DNA of 64,000 nt from G965216695 sp965216695 (GTDB lineage: Bacteria; Pseudomonadota; Gammaproteobacteria; Pseudomonadales; Azotimanducaceae). The stretch is from assembly GCA_965216695.1 (NCBI GenBank), contig OZ244212.1:2170001-2234000 (forward strand). Reading direction: 5' to 3'. The notes below the pieces were generated by a model. The model worked only from the letters and a program-made list of their open reading frames with translations, searched no databases and had not been told where the DNA came from. This document shows, one piece after another, positions 30,981 to 38,757 of this stretch (position 1 is its first letter; the number at the start of each line of letters is the position of its first letter). Position numbers and translations under genes: made by a program.

Positions 30981-32408
30981 ATGAGACAAAAATCAACCCG
31001 ACTGTCTGCCCACGACGCATCGTTCCTATATACAGAGACCGCAAGCGGTCCAATGCACGGGGTGGGCATCACGGTCTTGGACGGCGCGGCAACCTATCAG
31101 GAAATACTCGACTACCACGCCGCCCGCATCCACCGGGTGCCGCGGCTGCGCCAGAAATTGGCCTTCGTACCGTTCAATCTGACTCACCCCAAGTGGGTCG
31201 ACGACCCGGAATTCCGGCTCGAAAATCACATCGTTCAGCACAAGGTCCCTGCGTCCACTACGCTGAAAAAAGCGCGGGAAATTGCGCTGGAACTCGGCGA
31301 GCCGTTGCTGGATCGCACGCGCCCGCTCTGGAAGACCTACGTAATCGAGAACGTGGAAGGAAAAACGGTTCTAGCCCAGATGAACCACCACGCGTTCGTG
31401 GACGGCGCGACCGCTATCGCAATGTCGATTGCGCTCACAGACAACGAGCCCGACGCCGGACCACCCGAACCCGGCCCCGAATGGTCACCTGCGCCGGTAC
31501 CATCACCCAACGAACTGTGGATGGAAGCGTCGACCGAGATCGCGCGCGGCGCAACTCAAGTCGTGACGGGCAACAACCTCCCCAATACCGAACTGCTGAC
31601 GCGCGCGAACGGCCTGTTCACCCGTATGGCGGAACCGGTGATTCAGGCGCCGTGGAATGCCGGCGTTGTGGGACCGAAGCGGCGCTTCGCGACGTTCGAG
31701 CGGCACCTGGACGACTTCCGGCCGATACGCAAAGCGCTCGGCGGCACCATCAATGACATTGTGGTTGCAGTGTCGGCTGAAGGCGCGGCACGGTACATGG
31801 TCGGCAAGGGAACCGACGTACAGGGTCAGCGGCTGCGCCTGATGTGCCCCGTGAATGTGCGCAGCGAAGACGATGACCCGCTTGCCGGCGGTAACCGAGT
31901 ATCGGCCATGTTCCCGCTTCTGTCCGCAGCTCCGCTGGGCATGGAGAACCGCTATGCGGAAGTGCGCGAAGAGATGCAGCGCATCAAAGATGCGGGCGAA
32001 CCGGAAACGCTTGATCAGTTGCAGCACATTCAACCGAGCCTACCCCCATTGGCAATGGCGGCAACACTGGGCGTAGGGACACAGTTCGACCCAACTGCGG
32101 TCGCCGCGCGCTGGCCGCTGCCTGTAGTACACGCACCGGGTCCGCGGCCTCAACAGACGGGGTTCAACTTCACGTGCACCAACGTAGCGGGCCCCAACTG
32201 GCAGCAGTACATTGCAGGCTACCCGGTGGAACGGACCGTCGGTACGCTGATGCTCGGCGGCAACCTCGGGTTGGGCGTTGGCGTGGGCAGCATGAACAAC
32301 CTATTCACTTTTGGATTTACCGTAGACCCGCGTCTGGTTCCCGACGTGGAACGAATACGCGACGAAACCGAACGCTGCTTCGCTGAGCTTGCGCAACTAG
32401 CCCAATAA
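30981..32408 (+). CDS. Wax ester synthase/diacylglycerol acyltransferase (WS/DGAT), copy 1
   Basis: This 475-residue enzyme has the catalytic HHAFVDG (136-142) of the HHxxxDG condensation fold. It also carries LTHPKWVDDPEFRLENHI, typical of the N-terminal domain, and the C-terminal signature FNFTCTNVAGP. It esterifies fatty alcohols or diacylglycerol with acyl-CoA to make wax esters or triacylglycerol. It lies 5 bases after the GNAT stop, so it is part of the phaE-phaC-GNAT operon. A homologue is at 36204. It probably works at the membrane or lipid body. Confidence 0.93.
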   Translation: MRQKSTRLSAHDASFLYTETASGPMHGVGITVLDGAATYQEILDYHAARIHRVPRLRQKLAFVPFNLTHPKWVDDPEFRLENHIVQHKVPASTTLKKAREIALELGEPLLDRTRPLWKTYVIENVEGKTVLAQMNHHAFVDGATAIAMSIALTDNEPDAGPPEPGPEWSPAPVPSPNELWMEASTEIARGATQVVTGNNLPNTELLTRANGLFTRMAEPVIQAPWNAGVVGPKRRFATFERHLDDFRPIRKALGGTINDIVVAVSAEGAARYMVGKGTDVQGQRLRLMCPVNVRSEDDDPLAGGNRVSAMFPLLSAAPLGMENRYAEVREEMQRIKDAGEPETLDQLQHIQPSLPPLAMAATLGVGTQFDPTAVAARWPLPVVHAPGPRPQQTGFNFTCTNVAGPNWQQYIAGYPVERTVGTLMLGGNLGLGVGVGSMNNLFTFGFTVDPRLVPDVERIRDETERCFAELAQLAQ

Positions 32409-32534
32409 CGGCACGCGGCCATTGCCAGACGAGATTTGCGCGGCTGACCTTGCAGCACGTCGCGCAATGGCGCACTATCAATGTCCCCTTACCTTCACGC
32501 TTTCCGAATAACAACGAAATGGCGGAGTGGCGGT

Positions 32535-32852
32535 ATGGCAACTTTCATCATGCTCAGCACCCTCACCGACGAGGGTAGGAAAACGCTAAAGTCCCGACCT
32601 GAGCGCTTGAGCGAAGTAAACAAAGAAATTCAGGAAATGGGCGCCCGTGTGATTCAGCAGTACGCGGTGCTGGGCGGCTACGACTTCGTAAACCTGCTGG
32701 AAGCGCCTTCCAATGAAGTGATGGCCCGCATCTCAGTCGAACTCGGCGCGCGCGGAACCATCAAGATTACTACGATGCCCGCGATGCAGATCGATCAGTA
32801 CGTAGACATGCTGGTGAAGAACCCGCCGCGCGGCGACGAGGGCCAGACCTGA
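32535..32852 (+). CDS. GYD-domain protein
   Basis: From ATG 32535 the protein has 105 residues. The pattern FIMLSTLTDEGRKTLKSRPERL, LGGYDFVNLLEAPSNEVMARISVELGARGTIKITTMPAM fits the GYD domain (PF08734), a ferredoxin-like fold of unknown function. The central G-Y-D is present. Its neighbour at 32894 begins with a related domain, so the two genes may have arisen from each other. An AGTGG stretch precedes the start. Confidence 0.85.
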   Translation: MATFIMLSTLTDEGRKTLKSRPERLSEVNKEIQEMGARVIQQYAVLGGYDFVNLLEAPSNEVMARISVELGARGTIKITTMPAMQIDQYVDMLVKNPPRGDEGQT

Positions 32853-32893
32853 TGCAGCGCCGCCACACTTCCACTGTCCAGGGCTAGTCGTTC

Positions 32894-33874
32894 GTGGGTA
32901 CCTACGTTCTATTGATGCGCGACCACTCCGAGGGTTTGAAGCGGATCGCCGCCGACCCGTCGGCGTTGCACGATGTAAGAGAGGCACTCGAACGCTGGGA
33001 GGCGAAGATCGTGTACTCCTACCGCACACTCGGCGAATGGGACCAGTGCTACATTGTGGACGCACCGGACAACTTCAAAGCCTATCGCGCAACACTGGCC
33101 CAGGAACTGAGCACCACCGGCGAGACCGAGATACTCCCGGCCGTGGACATGCCTCTGTTTGCGCGTTTGATCTCACAATCGCTGAAAACCGCCGGCCCCC
33201 ATCCCTGGCAGATTCAGCCCTGGGCACGCGCGGTGCGGTTCGTCACCTATCCACGCACATACACTCGCTGGGCCAAGCAGTACTTCACGTCACACAATGT
33301 TTTCGGCACCGAGAAGTGGGCCAAGGTTAGGCTGCCCTGCATAGTGGTGGCAAACCACACGAGTCACTGGGATCAGGTGTGCCTCATGAAAGCGCTGCCC
33401 TGGCGCGTTCGCGTGAATCTGTTTTTTGGCGCCGCGGCAGACCGATGGTTTCTTAAAGACCGCAAGGAACTCGAACTGCGCCCCTGGTATCAGTCTCTGG
33501 TGAACGGTGCGTATCCGATCCACCGCGGCGGCGGATCAAAAACGCTGGACTATCCGAAGTGGCTGCTGGATCAGGGTGCGAATCTGATGCTGTTTCCCGA
33601 AGGTACACGCGCACGGGGTCGTGAACTGTCACGCTTCAAACACGGCGTGTCCATTCTAGCGGTGGAGAAAGGCGTACCAGTAGTGCCAGTGTATCTGCAT
33701 GGGTTGCGCGCCATCCGACCGCCGGGACAGAAGAAATCGATACCGGGGCCGGTATCCGCTCACGTACTGGACCCACTCACCTTCGCTCCGGACACGGCTG
33801 TGCCCGATGCAACCGATGCGATCTATCAGGCTATGCAAACGAAACACGTTGAACTGAATGGGCCGCCAGGATGA
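32894..33874 (+). CDS. GYD-like/PlsC fusion acyltransferase
   Basis: A GTG start gives 326 residues. Residues 1 to about 92 (TYVLLMRDHSEGLKRIAADP ... LGEWDQCYIVDAP ... GETEILPAVDMPLF) resemble the GYD domain of the upstream gene. The rest is a PlsC-type acyltransferase with catalytic NHTSHWD (154-160, H-X4-D), AYPIHRGGG and FPEGTR (234-239). It would transfer an acyl group to lysophosphatidate or a similar acceptor. Fusion with a GYD domain is unusual. It supports a link between GYD proteins and lipid synthesis in this locus. Confidence 0.85.
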   Translation: MGTYVLLMRDHSEGLKRIAADPSALHDVREALERWEAKIVYSYRTLGEWDQCYIVDAPDNFKAYRATLAQELSTTGETEILPAVDMPLFARLISQSLKTAGPHPWQIQPWARAVRFVTYPRTYTRWAKQYFTSHNVFGTEKWAKVRLPCIVVANHTSHWDQVCLMKALPWRVRVNLFFGAAADRWFLKDRKELELRPWYQSLVNGAYPIHRGGGSKTLDYPKWLLDQGANLMLFPEGTRARGRELSRFKHGVSILAVEKGVPVVPVYLHGLRAIRPPGQKKSIPGPVSAHVLDPLTFAPDTAVPDATDAIYQAMQTKHVELNGPPG

Positions 33875-34174
33875 GTCTGAATACCTGGGAAGTCTTGGCT
33901 AACAAAGGAAAAGAGGGCTGCACCTTTCGTCGTCCTGCACCGTCCGCTCCCACGGAAACCGCACCCTTATACCTTCACACTAACCGGTAGCGCGGAACCG
34001 AATGTACAGTTCGAATCTTACGAGGCCCGAAAGATGCTGCCCTTGCGCCCTAGTGTAGCGTTGAACACCCGCCAACCGAAAGCCTGGATTGCGCTATCGA
34101 TATCAGAATGCATGCATTCGAGTTCTATGTGCGGATACGGTATTCCGGAACATGTTATACAAGGATACCTTTAC
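33875..34174. other. Intergenic stretch without a gene
   Basis: About 300 bases between the acyltransferase and the phasin terminator. No ORF with protein-like composition was found; short frames are shadows. A TGCATGCA palindrome is at about 34111, without the spacer base of the candidate PhaR sites. Confidence 0.5.
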
Positions 34175-34206
34175 AAAAAAAAAGCCCGCTCTGTCGAGCG
34201 GGCTTT
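34175..34206 (-). terminator. Intrinsic terminator of the phasin gene
   Basis: On the minus strand AAAAGCCCGCTCGACAGAGC is followed by GGGC and a run of nine T. This is an 8-bp GC-rich stem plus T-tract, the classical rho-independent layout. It lies 18 bp downstream of the phasin stop codon. Confidence 0.9.
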
Positions 34207-34223
34207 TCTGGAGTGGCAGGGCC

Positions 34224-34559
34224 TTACGCGGCTTTCGCCTTCGATTTCTTGGCTTTTTCTTCCGTGGAGAACATGCCTCGCAGCAGTTCACCGTTGGCTT
34301 CAGCCACGTCACGCAGCATCTCGTTGCGCTCCTTCAGCACGTCTTGGGCGCCGGACCACAGCGACTGGCCATACTCACGCTGCAGTTCAGCAAAAGACTG
34401 CAGGTCCTTCACTTCCGTGAGGCGCTTGGCGAAATCCTGGTTGAACTCCACATAGCGACGAAACGTCTCGGAATCGAATTCCGCGAGCTTACGCCACCAG
34501 GAGGTGTTCACCTCGAAAAGCTGTCGGCCTACGTCGGCTTGGCGTTCAAGTACGTTCAT
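34224..34559 (-). CDS. Phasin-family granule protein
   Basis: This 111-residue, highly helical protein has the phasin pattern (VEFNQDFAKRLTEVKDLQSFAELQREYGQSLWSGAQDVL) and an Ala/Lys-rich tail (EEKAKKSKAKAA). Phasins coat PHA granules and control their size and number. The gene is transcribed alone, with a strong terminator behind it and a TGCA-G-TGCA site 107 bp upstream. This fits the known repression of phasin genes by PhaR. Confidence 0.92.
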   Translation of the reverse strand: MNVLERQADVGRQLFEVNTSWWRKLAEFDSETFRRYVEFNQDFAKRLTEVKDLQSFAELQREYGQSLWSGAQDVLKERNEMLRDVAEANGELLRGMFSTEEKAKKSKAKAA

Positions 34560-34665
34560 TCTCTGATCTCCGAATCATCAACGATGTTTGAATCCGTGCG
34601 CCCGCTGATTCCACCACAGGGATGCTGCAACGCACAAGTGGGCGCAATTGTGCACGAGCTTTTTG

Positions 34666-34674
34666 TGCAGTGCA
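34666..34674. promoter_or_regulatory. Candidate PhaR operator 2 (TGCAGTGCA)
   Basis: TGCAGTGCA lies within TTGTGCAGTGCAACC, 107 bp upstream of the phasin start in an AT-rich promoter region. The region also has the TGC-containing patches ATGCTGCAACGCAC and ATTGTGCACG, as might be expected for several repressor contacts. Confidence 0.55.
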
Positions 34675-34852
34675 ACCAAAATATCGAAAAAAATGTGCGA
34701 TCAATCCCGGATTGTGTCCAGAATTATCTAAATATACTTATAAAACAACAGGTTGAATACGCGCAGATACGGTCGAGGCTACTTCCGCATCGCACGAGAA
34801 CGGCCCAAACTCAAGCGCTGGCACACCCCAGCTCCGCCTAATCTACGCGATA

Positions 34853-35539
34853 TTATGGTGCGAGTGCTTCCGCGACGGCTCGAAACACCTGCGCATTGCA
34901 CCCCATGCCCACGTGCGAGGCCCAGACCTCCACATGCGCCACATTGGGATTGTCGCGATCGATGCAGGCCTGCCATGACACCACACCGTCGGTTCGAGAA
35001 TAGACGGCCGTTATCGGTGTCTGAATCGGCCGGGTCTGCCGGCTCGCCATGATGACGCGCATCTGTTCTGGAGAAATGCCCGCCTCCCGCGCAACCCAGA
35101 AGGCGATGTTGCTCGCGCTGGCACCGCCGCCCACCGGCGACCCAAGCGTACACACGGTGCGGACGAGGTCCGGTTGTTCCCGGGCAATCTCGCGGGCAAT
35201 GATCCCACCCCGGCTCCAGCCCACCATCGCGACCGGCTCGCCGCTACCCACCTCGAGGACCCGTTGCTGAACGGCCGGCAACAGATCGAGCATGCGGCCG
35301 CGATTGCGGCCGAGCTTCCAGGGGTACGCGCGGTAGCCCTGCATTTCGATGAACCGTCGCAGCAACCAGGTAGAATCGTCGTCCGCCATGAAGCCGGGCA
35401 ACACCAGCACTGGCCCGCGGCCCCGGGGACTCGTCAACGTAAGAATCGGAAGCTGAGCCAGCAACGCCGCACCTTCGGCCACGAAGCGGCCCTCGAGCAG
35501 TGCGTTGAATACCGACGGCGGCTCGATGCTCCCCGACAC
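34853..35539 (-). CDS. Alpha/beta hydrolase of the PHA/wax locus (copy 2)
   Basis: This 228-residue protein has PVLVLPGFMADDDSTWLLRRF, nucleophile MVGWSRGGIIAREIA (Gly-Trp-Ser-Arg-Gly), TLGSPVGG, VYSRTDGVVSWQ (Asp) and a terminal VWASHVGMG (His). It is paralogous to the hydrolase at 27559. The nucleophile neighbours differ (GWSRG versus GQSLG), so substrates may differ. It is 3 bp downstream of the GNAT gene at 35543 and probably in one operon with it and the WS/DGAT at 36204. Confidence 0.85.
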   Translation of the reverse strand: MSGSIEPPSVFNALLEGRFVAEGAALLAQLPILTLTSPRGRGPVLVLPGFMADDDSTWLLRRFIEMQGYRAYPWKLGRNRGRMLDLLPAVQQRVLEVGSGEPVAMVGWSRGGIIAREIAREQPDLVRTVCTLGSPVGGGASASNIAFWVAREAGISPEQMRVIMASRQTRPIQTPITAVYSRTDGVVSWQACIDRDNPNVAHVEVWASHVGMGCNAQVFRAVAEALAP

Positions 35540-35542
35540 CGG

Positions 35543-36151
35543 TTACACCTTCAGCGGACGACCCGCCTGGTTCGACAGACCGTCCACATCGTGGGACATC
35601 ACCACAAGATCGTGCACGCCGCCGGCGCGGTCCTCCACATGGTCGGTCAGCAGCGCCTCCGGAACGAATCCAAGGCGCTTGAATGCCGCCTGCGCGCCGA
35701 GCTGATCCGCAGTCATATTGGCAACGATTTTGCGCAGCCCCAGGTTGCGCGCCACATCGAAAATACGCGCGGTCAGCTCGCGTCCTAGGCCCTGGCCCCG
35801 CATCTCAGGACCCACCGTCACGCGGAGTTCACCCACCCGACGTGTCCAACGCGCGGGAGTACGATCCACCGTAGCGTAGCCAACCATCTCGTCTTCGCCA
35901 TCCACAAACGCGAGCAACGACGCGGTCACGCCGGAGGCAACGTTGTTCAGCCAGTTGTCCACCGCCGACTCTTTCGTGATATCTACCCGCAGGAACAGCA
36001 GGTCCGACTCCGGCAGCGACTGGGCAAAGTGCACGATGGTGTCTTTGTCGCCGGGTTCCACCGCGCGCAGAAGCACGGTGCGACCATTGGTCAGCTTCAC
36101 CTCAACGGGGTAATCGCGTAGCGCGCTCTCCAACTCTGCGGCTGCAGGCAT
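35543..36151 (-). CDS. GNAT-family acetyltransferase of the PHA/wax locus (copy 2)
   Basis: From ATG 36151 the protein has 202 residues. The acetyl-CoA loop reads GPEMRGQGLGREL, followed by LGLRKIVANMTADQLGAQAAFKRLGFVPEALL. It shares ESDLLFLR-DI and the ending DHV-D---G--HDLV-MSHDVD with the protein at 30376, confirming paralogy. The longer frame to 36268 lacks support. It is located between a WS/DGAT and an alpha/beta hydrolase, the same gene partners as copy 1. Confidence 0.85.
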   Translation of the reverse strand: MPAAAELESALRDYPVEVKLTNGRTVLLRAVEPGDKDTIVHFAQSLPESDLLFLRVDITKESAVDNWLNNVASGVTASLLAFVDGEDEMVGYATVDRTPARWTRRVGELRVTVGPEMRGQGLGRELTARIFDVARNLGLRKIVANMTADQLGAQAAFKRLGFVPEALLTDHVEDRAGGVHDLVVMSHDVDGLSNQAGRPLKV

Positions 36152-36203
36152 TTCGATTTCCTTAGTACTGTGTGGTAGTTGATGTGGTCGATAGTTTGGT
36201 GGT

Positions 36204-37658
36204 TTACGCCTGCTCCGCAGTTTCGGCTCTGGCAGCCGCGAGGAGCTCTGCAAACGCTTCGTCGGCATGCGCAGCCATCACGTCCAAATCGGGGAGCAAC
36301 CGCGGATCACTGATAAAGTTGAAATACAGGCGTTGGTTGTAGCTCAGAATGGCTACGCCATACCCAAGGTTGCCTCCAAGCATCAGCATGGCCATCTGGT
36401 CGAGCACCTCGTGCCCCAGCAGGTACTGTGCGGTTTGCACGCCCGGAACATTGGTACAGGTGAAATTGAAACCCACCATCGGCAGCCTGGGACCCAGCTG
36501 CGGCGGAACCGGAAATGGAAACCGCGCACCCAGTACGGTGGGGTCCAGGCGCGAACCCACGAGCAGCGTCGGTGCCATCGCAATCGGCGGTATGCTCGGC
36601 ATCGATTCCATCAGCAATTCCATCGCCTGCGCTTCACGATTCTGCTTGATCTGCTCAGTCTCCCACCGCACGCCCCGTAGCCGGTCGACCATATCCATGC
36701 GTCCGGCGTCGAACATCGGGAAGATGCCGGAAACCCGGTTGCCCATCGCGCCATGCTCGTCTTCGCGCCGCACGTTTACAGGACACATCACACGCAGGTG
36801 TCTGTTGGCTGCGGACTCCCCGTGATCGTCCAGATAGCGCGCCGCTGCCTCGATGGTAATGGCCAGCACCACATCGTTGATCGTGCCGCCGAACGCCCGC
36901 CGAATCTCGCGGATCTCGCCGAATGGATAGCACCGGTAATCGAACACGCGCTTGGGACCCACCATGCCGGCATTCCAGGGAGCGGTAAGCACCGGCTCGG
37001 ATACAAAGCGTGTCATTGACTCGGCGGCCCGGCGCAGAATCTCACCACGCCCGGACATCTCGCGAACCGCATTCATCAGCCCAGCGCCCTGACTCCGCAC
37101 TTGGCTCGCAGCATCCATCATCGCCTCCGAAATCAGTTCCAACGACGACGGCTCGCGCGCCGGCGTCCACGCTGGAGGGGCTTCCGGCTCGCTCTTCGGC
37201 TGCTTCTGCAGGTCAAAGAGTTCGAGCGACACGTCCACACCGGACGCGCCGTCGATCATGGCGTGATGCGCAAGCTGCAACAGGACGGTGCGATCCGGCA
37301 CGCCGGAGATGAGATAAATGCGCCACAGCGGCTTGTCCCGCGGCAACAGCGGCTCCGCCAGTTCGGTACAACACGCCAACGCATCCTCGACGGTGGAACC
37401 TTCCGGAAGCGCGTGGTGCAGAACGTGCTCGGTTATGTCGAACCCGCCGTCATCAACCCACTTGGGATGCGCCATGTTGAACGGCACATACGCAAGTTTC
37501 TGGCGATACCGTGGCAGCCGCCCCAGCCGCTCTTCCACGTGACGGGCGAAGTCCGTAAAGTCCACTTCGCCCTCGACCACGGTAATGCCGCCCCCATGCA
37601 TCGGAGCACTGGCAGATTCCATGTATAGAAAAGAAGCGTCCTGATCTGAGAGGCGCAT
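36204..37658 (-). CDS. Wax ester synthase/diacylglycerol acyltransferase (WS/DGAT), copy 2
   Basis: This 484-residue enzyme has catalytic HHAMIDG (131-137) and the family motifs MAHPKWVDDGGFDITEHV and FNFTCTNVPG. It is homologous to the enzyme at 30981 over its full length, with differences typical of old paralogs. It probably produces wax esters or triacylglycerol. The start is 54 bp from a TGCA-T-TGCA motif and diverges from a MarR gene, so two regulators may control it. It probably forms an operon with the GNAT and hydrolase downstream. Confidence 0.93.
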   Translation of the reverse strand: MRLSDQDASFLYMESASAPMHGGGITVVEGEVDFTDFARHVEERLGRLPRYRQKLAYVPFNMAHPKWVDDGGFDITEHVLHHALPEGSTVEDALACCTELAEPLLPRDKPLWRIYLISGVPDRTVLLQLAHHAMIDGASGVDVSLELFDLQKQPKSEPEAPPAWTPAREPSSLELISEAMMDAASQVRSQGAGLMNAVREMSGRGEILRRAAESMTRFVSEPVLTAPWNAGMVGPKRVFDYRCYPFGEIREIRRAFGGTINDVVLAITIEAAARYLDDHGESAANRHLRVMCPVNVRREDEHGAMGNRVSGIFPMFDAGRMDMVDRLRGVRWETEQIKQNREAQAMELLMESMPSIPPIAMAPTLLVGSRLDPTVLGARFPFPVPPQLGPRLPMVGFNFTCTNVPGVQTAQYLLGHEVLDQMAMLMLGGNLGYGVAILSYNQRLYFNFISDPRLLPDLDVMAAHADEAFAELLAAARAETAEQA

Positions 37659-37711
37659 AGGACGTCAACCGCTCCGTTACAACCTGGGCGCGCAATATAG
37701 CCGCGTTTGGG

Positions 37712-37720
37712 TGCATTGCA
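37712..37720. promoter_or_regulatory. Candidate PhaR operator 3 (TGCATTGCA)
   Basis: GTGCATTGCACAATATC contains TGCATTGCA, 54 bp upstream of the WS/DGAT copy 2 start and 98 bp upstream of marR. It matches the sites at 28495 and 34666. Confidence 0.5.
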
Positions 37721-37772
37721 CAATATCTGACCCGCGAAAGCTAGCACGTTTCTGATACTTCGTTTCCTTTGA

Positions 37773-37798
37773 TACAATATCGCGTTACACGATAACGC
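37773..37798 (+). promoter_or_regulatory. MarR promoter -10 and 17-bp operator palindrome
   Basis: A TACAAT -10 element (37773-37778) is followed by GCGTTACACGATAACGC (37782-37798), with perfect 6-bp arms around a 5-base centre. The palindrome sits over the expected transcription start of the MarR gene, 19 bp before its ATG. This is the usual place for an autoregulatory MarR operator. A weak -35 (TTCTGA at 37750) fits the 17-bp spacing. Confidence 0.65.
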
Positions 37799-37817
37799 TA
37801 ATCGGCCTCAAACCACC

Positions 37818-38387
37818 ATGTCAGACGCAAATTCTGAGCCCAATGCACCTGCAGACGCGCCTGAAGGCACTCCTCGTGCTCTCGCACACGAACAATTCTC
37901 TTTTTCCAACGATAGCGCGTGGTCCGCGGCCACCGCTCGCCAGTCCGGGCGATTGCTGCAGATGCTCACAGAAGCCCAGTCCGCGATGGCCAGATTGTTC
38001 GAACGGCGTGCCAAGCACCTTGGTTTGAACAGACCGCAGTGGCGGGTGTTATCTGGCCTGATCGGACGCAACGGGATTACTCAGACCGAACTCGCCGACC
38101 GGGTCGCCATCGCCCGATCGCCACTCGGCAAGATCATCGATCAGCTCGAACGGCGCGGTCTGGTGGAGCGCCGCGACGACGCGCACGACCGCCGGATCAA
38201 CCGGCTGTATCTCACGGACGCGGTAACGCCGCTGGTTGCGCCGGCAACACGGCTCGCGATGGAACTGGAATCAGCGGTTCTGCAGCCGTTGCCGGAAGAA
38301 GCCGAATTTCTGGATCAGCTGGCAGCGGTTACGGAACACCTGCAGGAAATCGTGCAGCGAGAGTTCCACACGCACAGCGCGGGCTGA
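37818..38387 (+). CDS. MarR-family transcriptional regulator
   Basis: This 189-residue protein has an acidic N-terminal tail (about 35 residues). A winged helix follows: NRPQWRVLSGLIGRNGITQTELADRVAIARSPLGKIIDQLERRGLVERRDDAHDRRINRLYLT. The recognition helix and the D-x-R-x-x wing are intact. MarR proteins dimerise and respond to small molecules. It diverges from WS/DGAT copy 2 and a 17-bp palindrome lies before its start, so it probably controls itself and may control the wax operon. Confidence 0.92.
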   Translation: MSDANSEPNAPADAPEGTPRALAHEQFSFSNDSAWSAATARQSGRLLQMLTEAQSAMARLFERRAKHLGLNRPQWRVLSGLIGRNGITQTELADRVAIARSPLGKIIDQLERRGLVERRDDAHDRRINRLYLTDAVTPLVAPATRLAMELESAVLQPLPEEAEFLDQLAAVTEHLQEIVQREFHTHSAG

Positions 38388-38395
38388 CGCCCGGC

Positions 38396-38638
38396 TCAAT
38401 CGTCTTTGCCGCGGGTGTCGTTCATACCGAATCCTGACACGAGATTCAGAAACGACTGCCATGGCGCCATGCCGGCGGTAAACATCTGGCGCAGAAACTC
38501 GTCCCGCTGGTCCTGCGACGCCTGCAACCCGTCTGCAAACCGTTCCAGCATCTGCTGCTGAATGCCCTGCACGTCCGGCAGACCCATGAATCGCCGCAGT
38601 TCTTCCGGGGTGAGGTCTACTTCTACATTGATCTTCAT
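38396..38638 (-). CDS. DUF6489-type small protein
   Basis: This 80-residue protein begins KINVEVDLTPEELRRFMGLPDVQGIQQQMLERFADGLQ and contains an aromatic FLNLVSGFG. I recognise it as the DUF6489 family of short helical proteins, often found near PHA or lipid genes in gammaproteobacteria. Function is unknown. It is convergent with the MarR gene (8-bp gap). The 119-bp gap towards the Rieske gene should contain promoters for both. Confidence 0.75.
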   Translation of the reverse strand: MKINVEVDLTPEELRRFMGLPDVQGIQQQMLERFADGLQASQDQRDEFLRQMFTAGMAPWQSFLNLVSGFGMNDTRGKDD

Positions 38639-38757
38639 GGTCCCTCGACTTGAGTCTGGCCAGCGTTACACCGACAACGGCGCATGGTAACCCGCGGAAC
38701 ACCCCGCCGTGCTAGTCTTTTGCGGAAATTCTAGGCGCATCATTCGGGGAAGCTGCC

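Noticed and set aside
34034..34420. ORFs over the phasin terminator and antisense to the phasin
   Set aside because: They cross a strong terminator hairpin and the opposite strand encodes a clear phasin.
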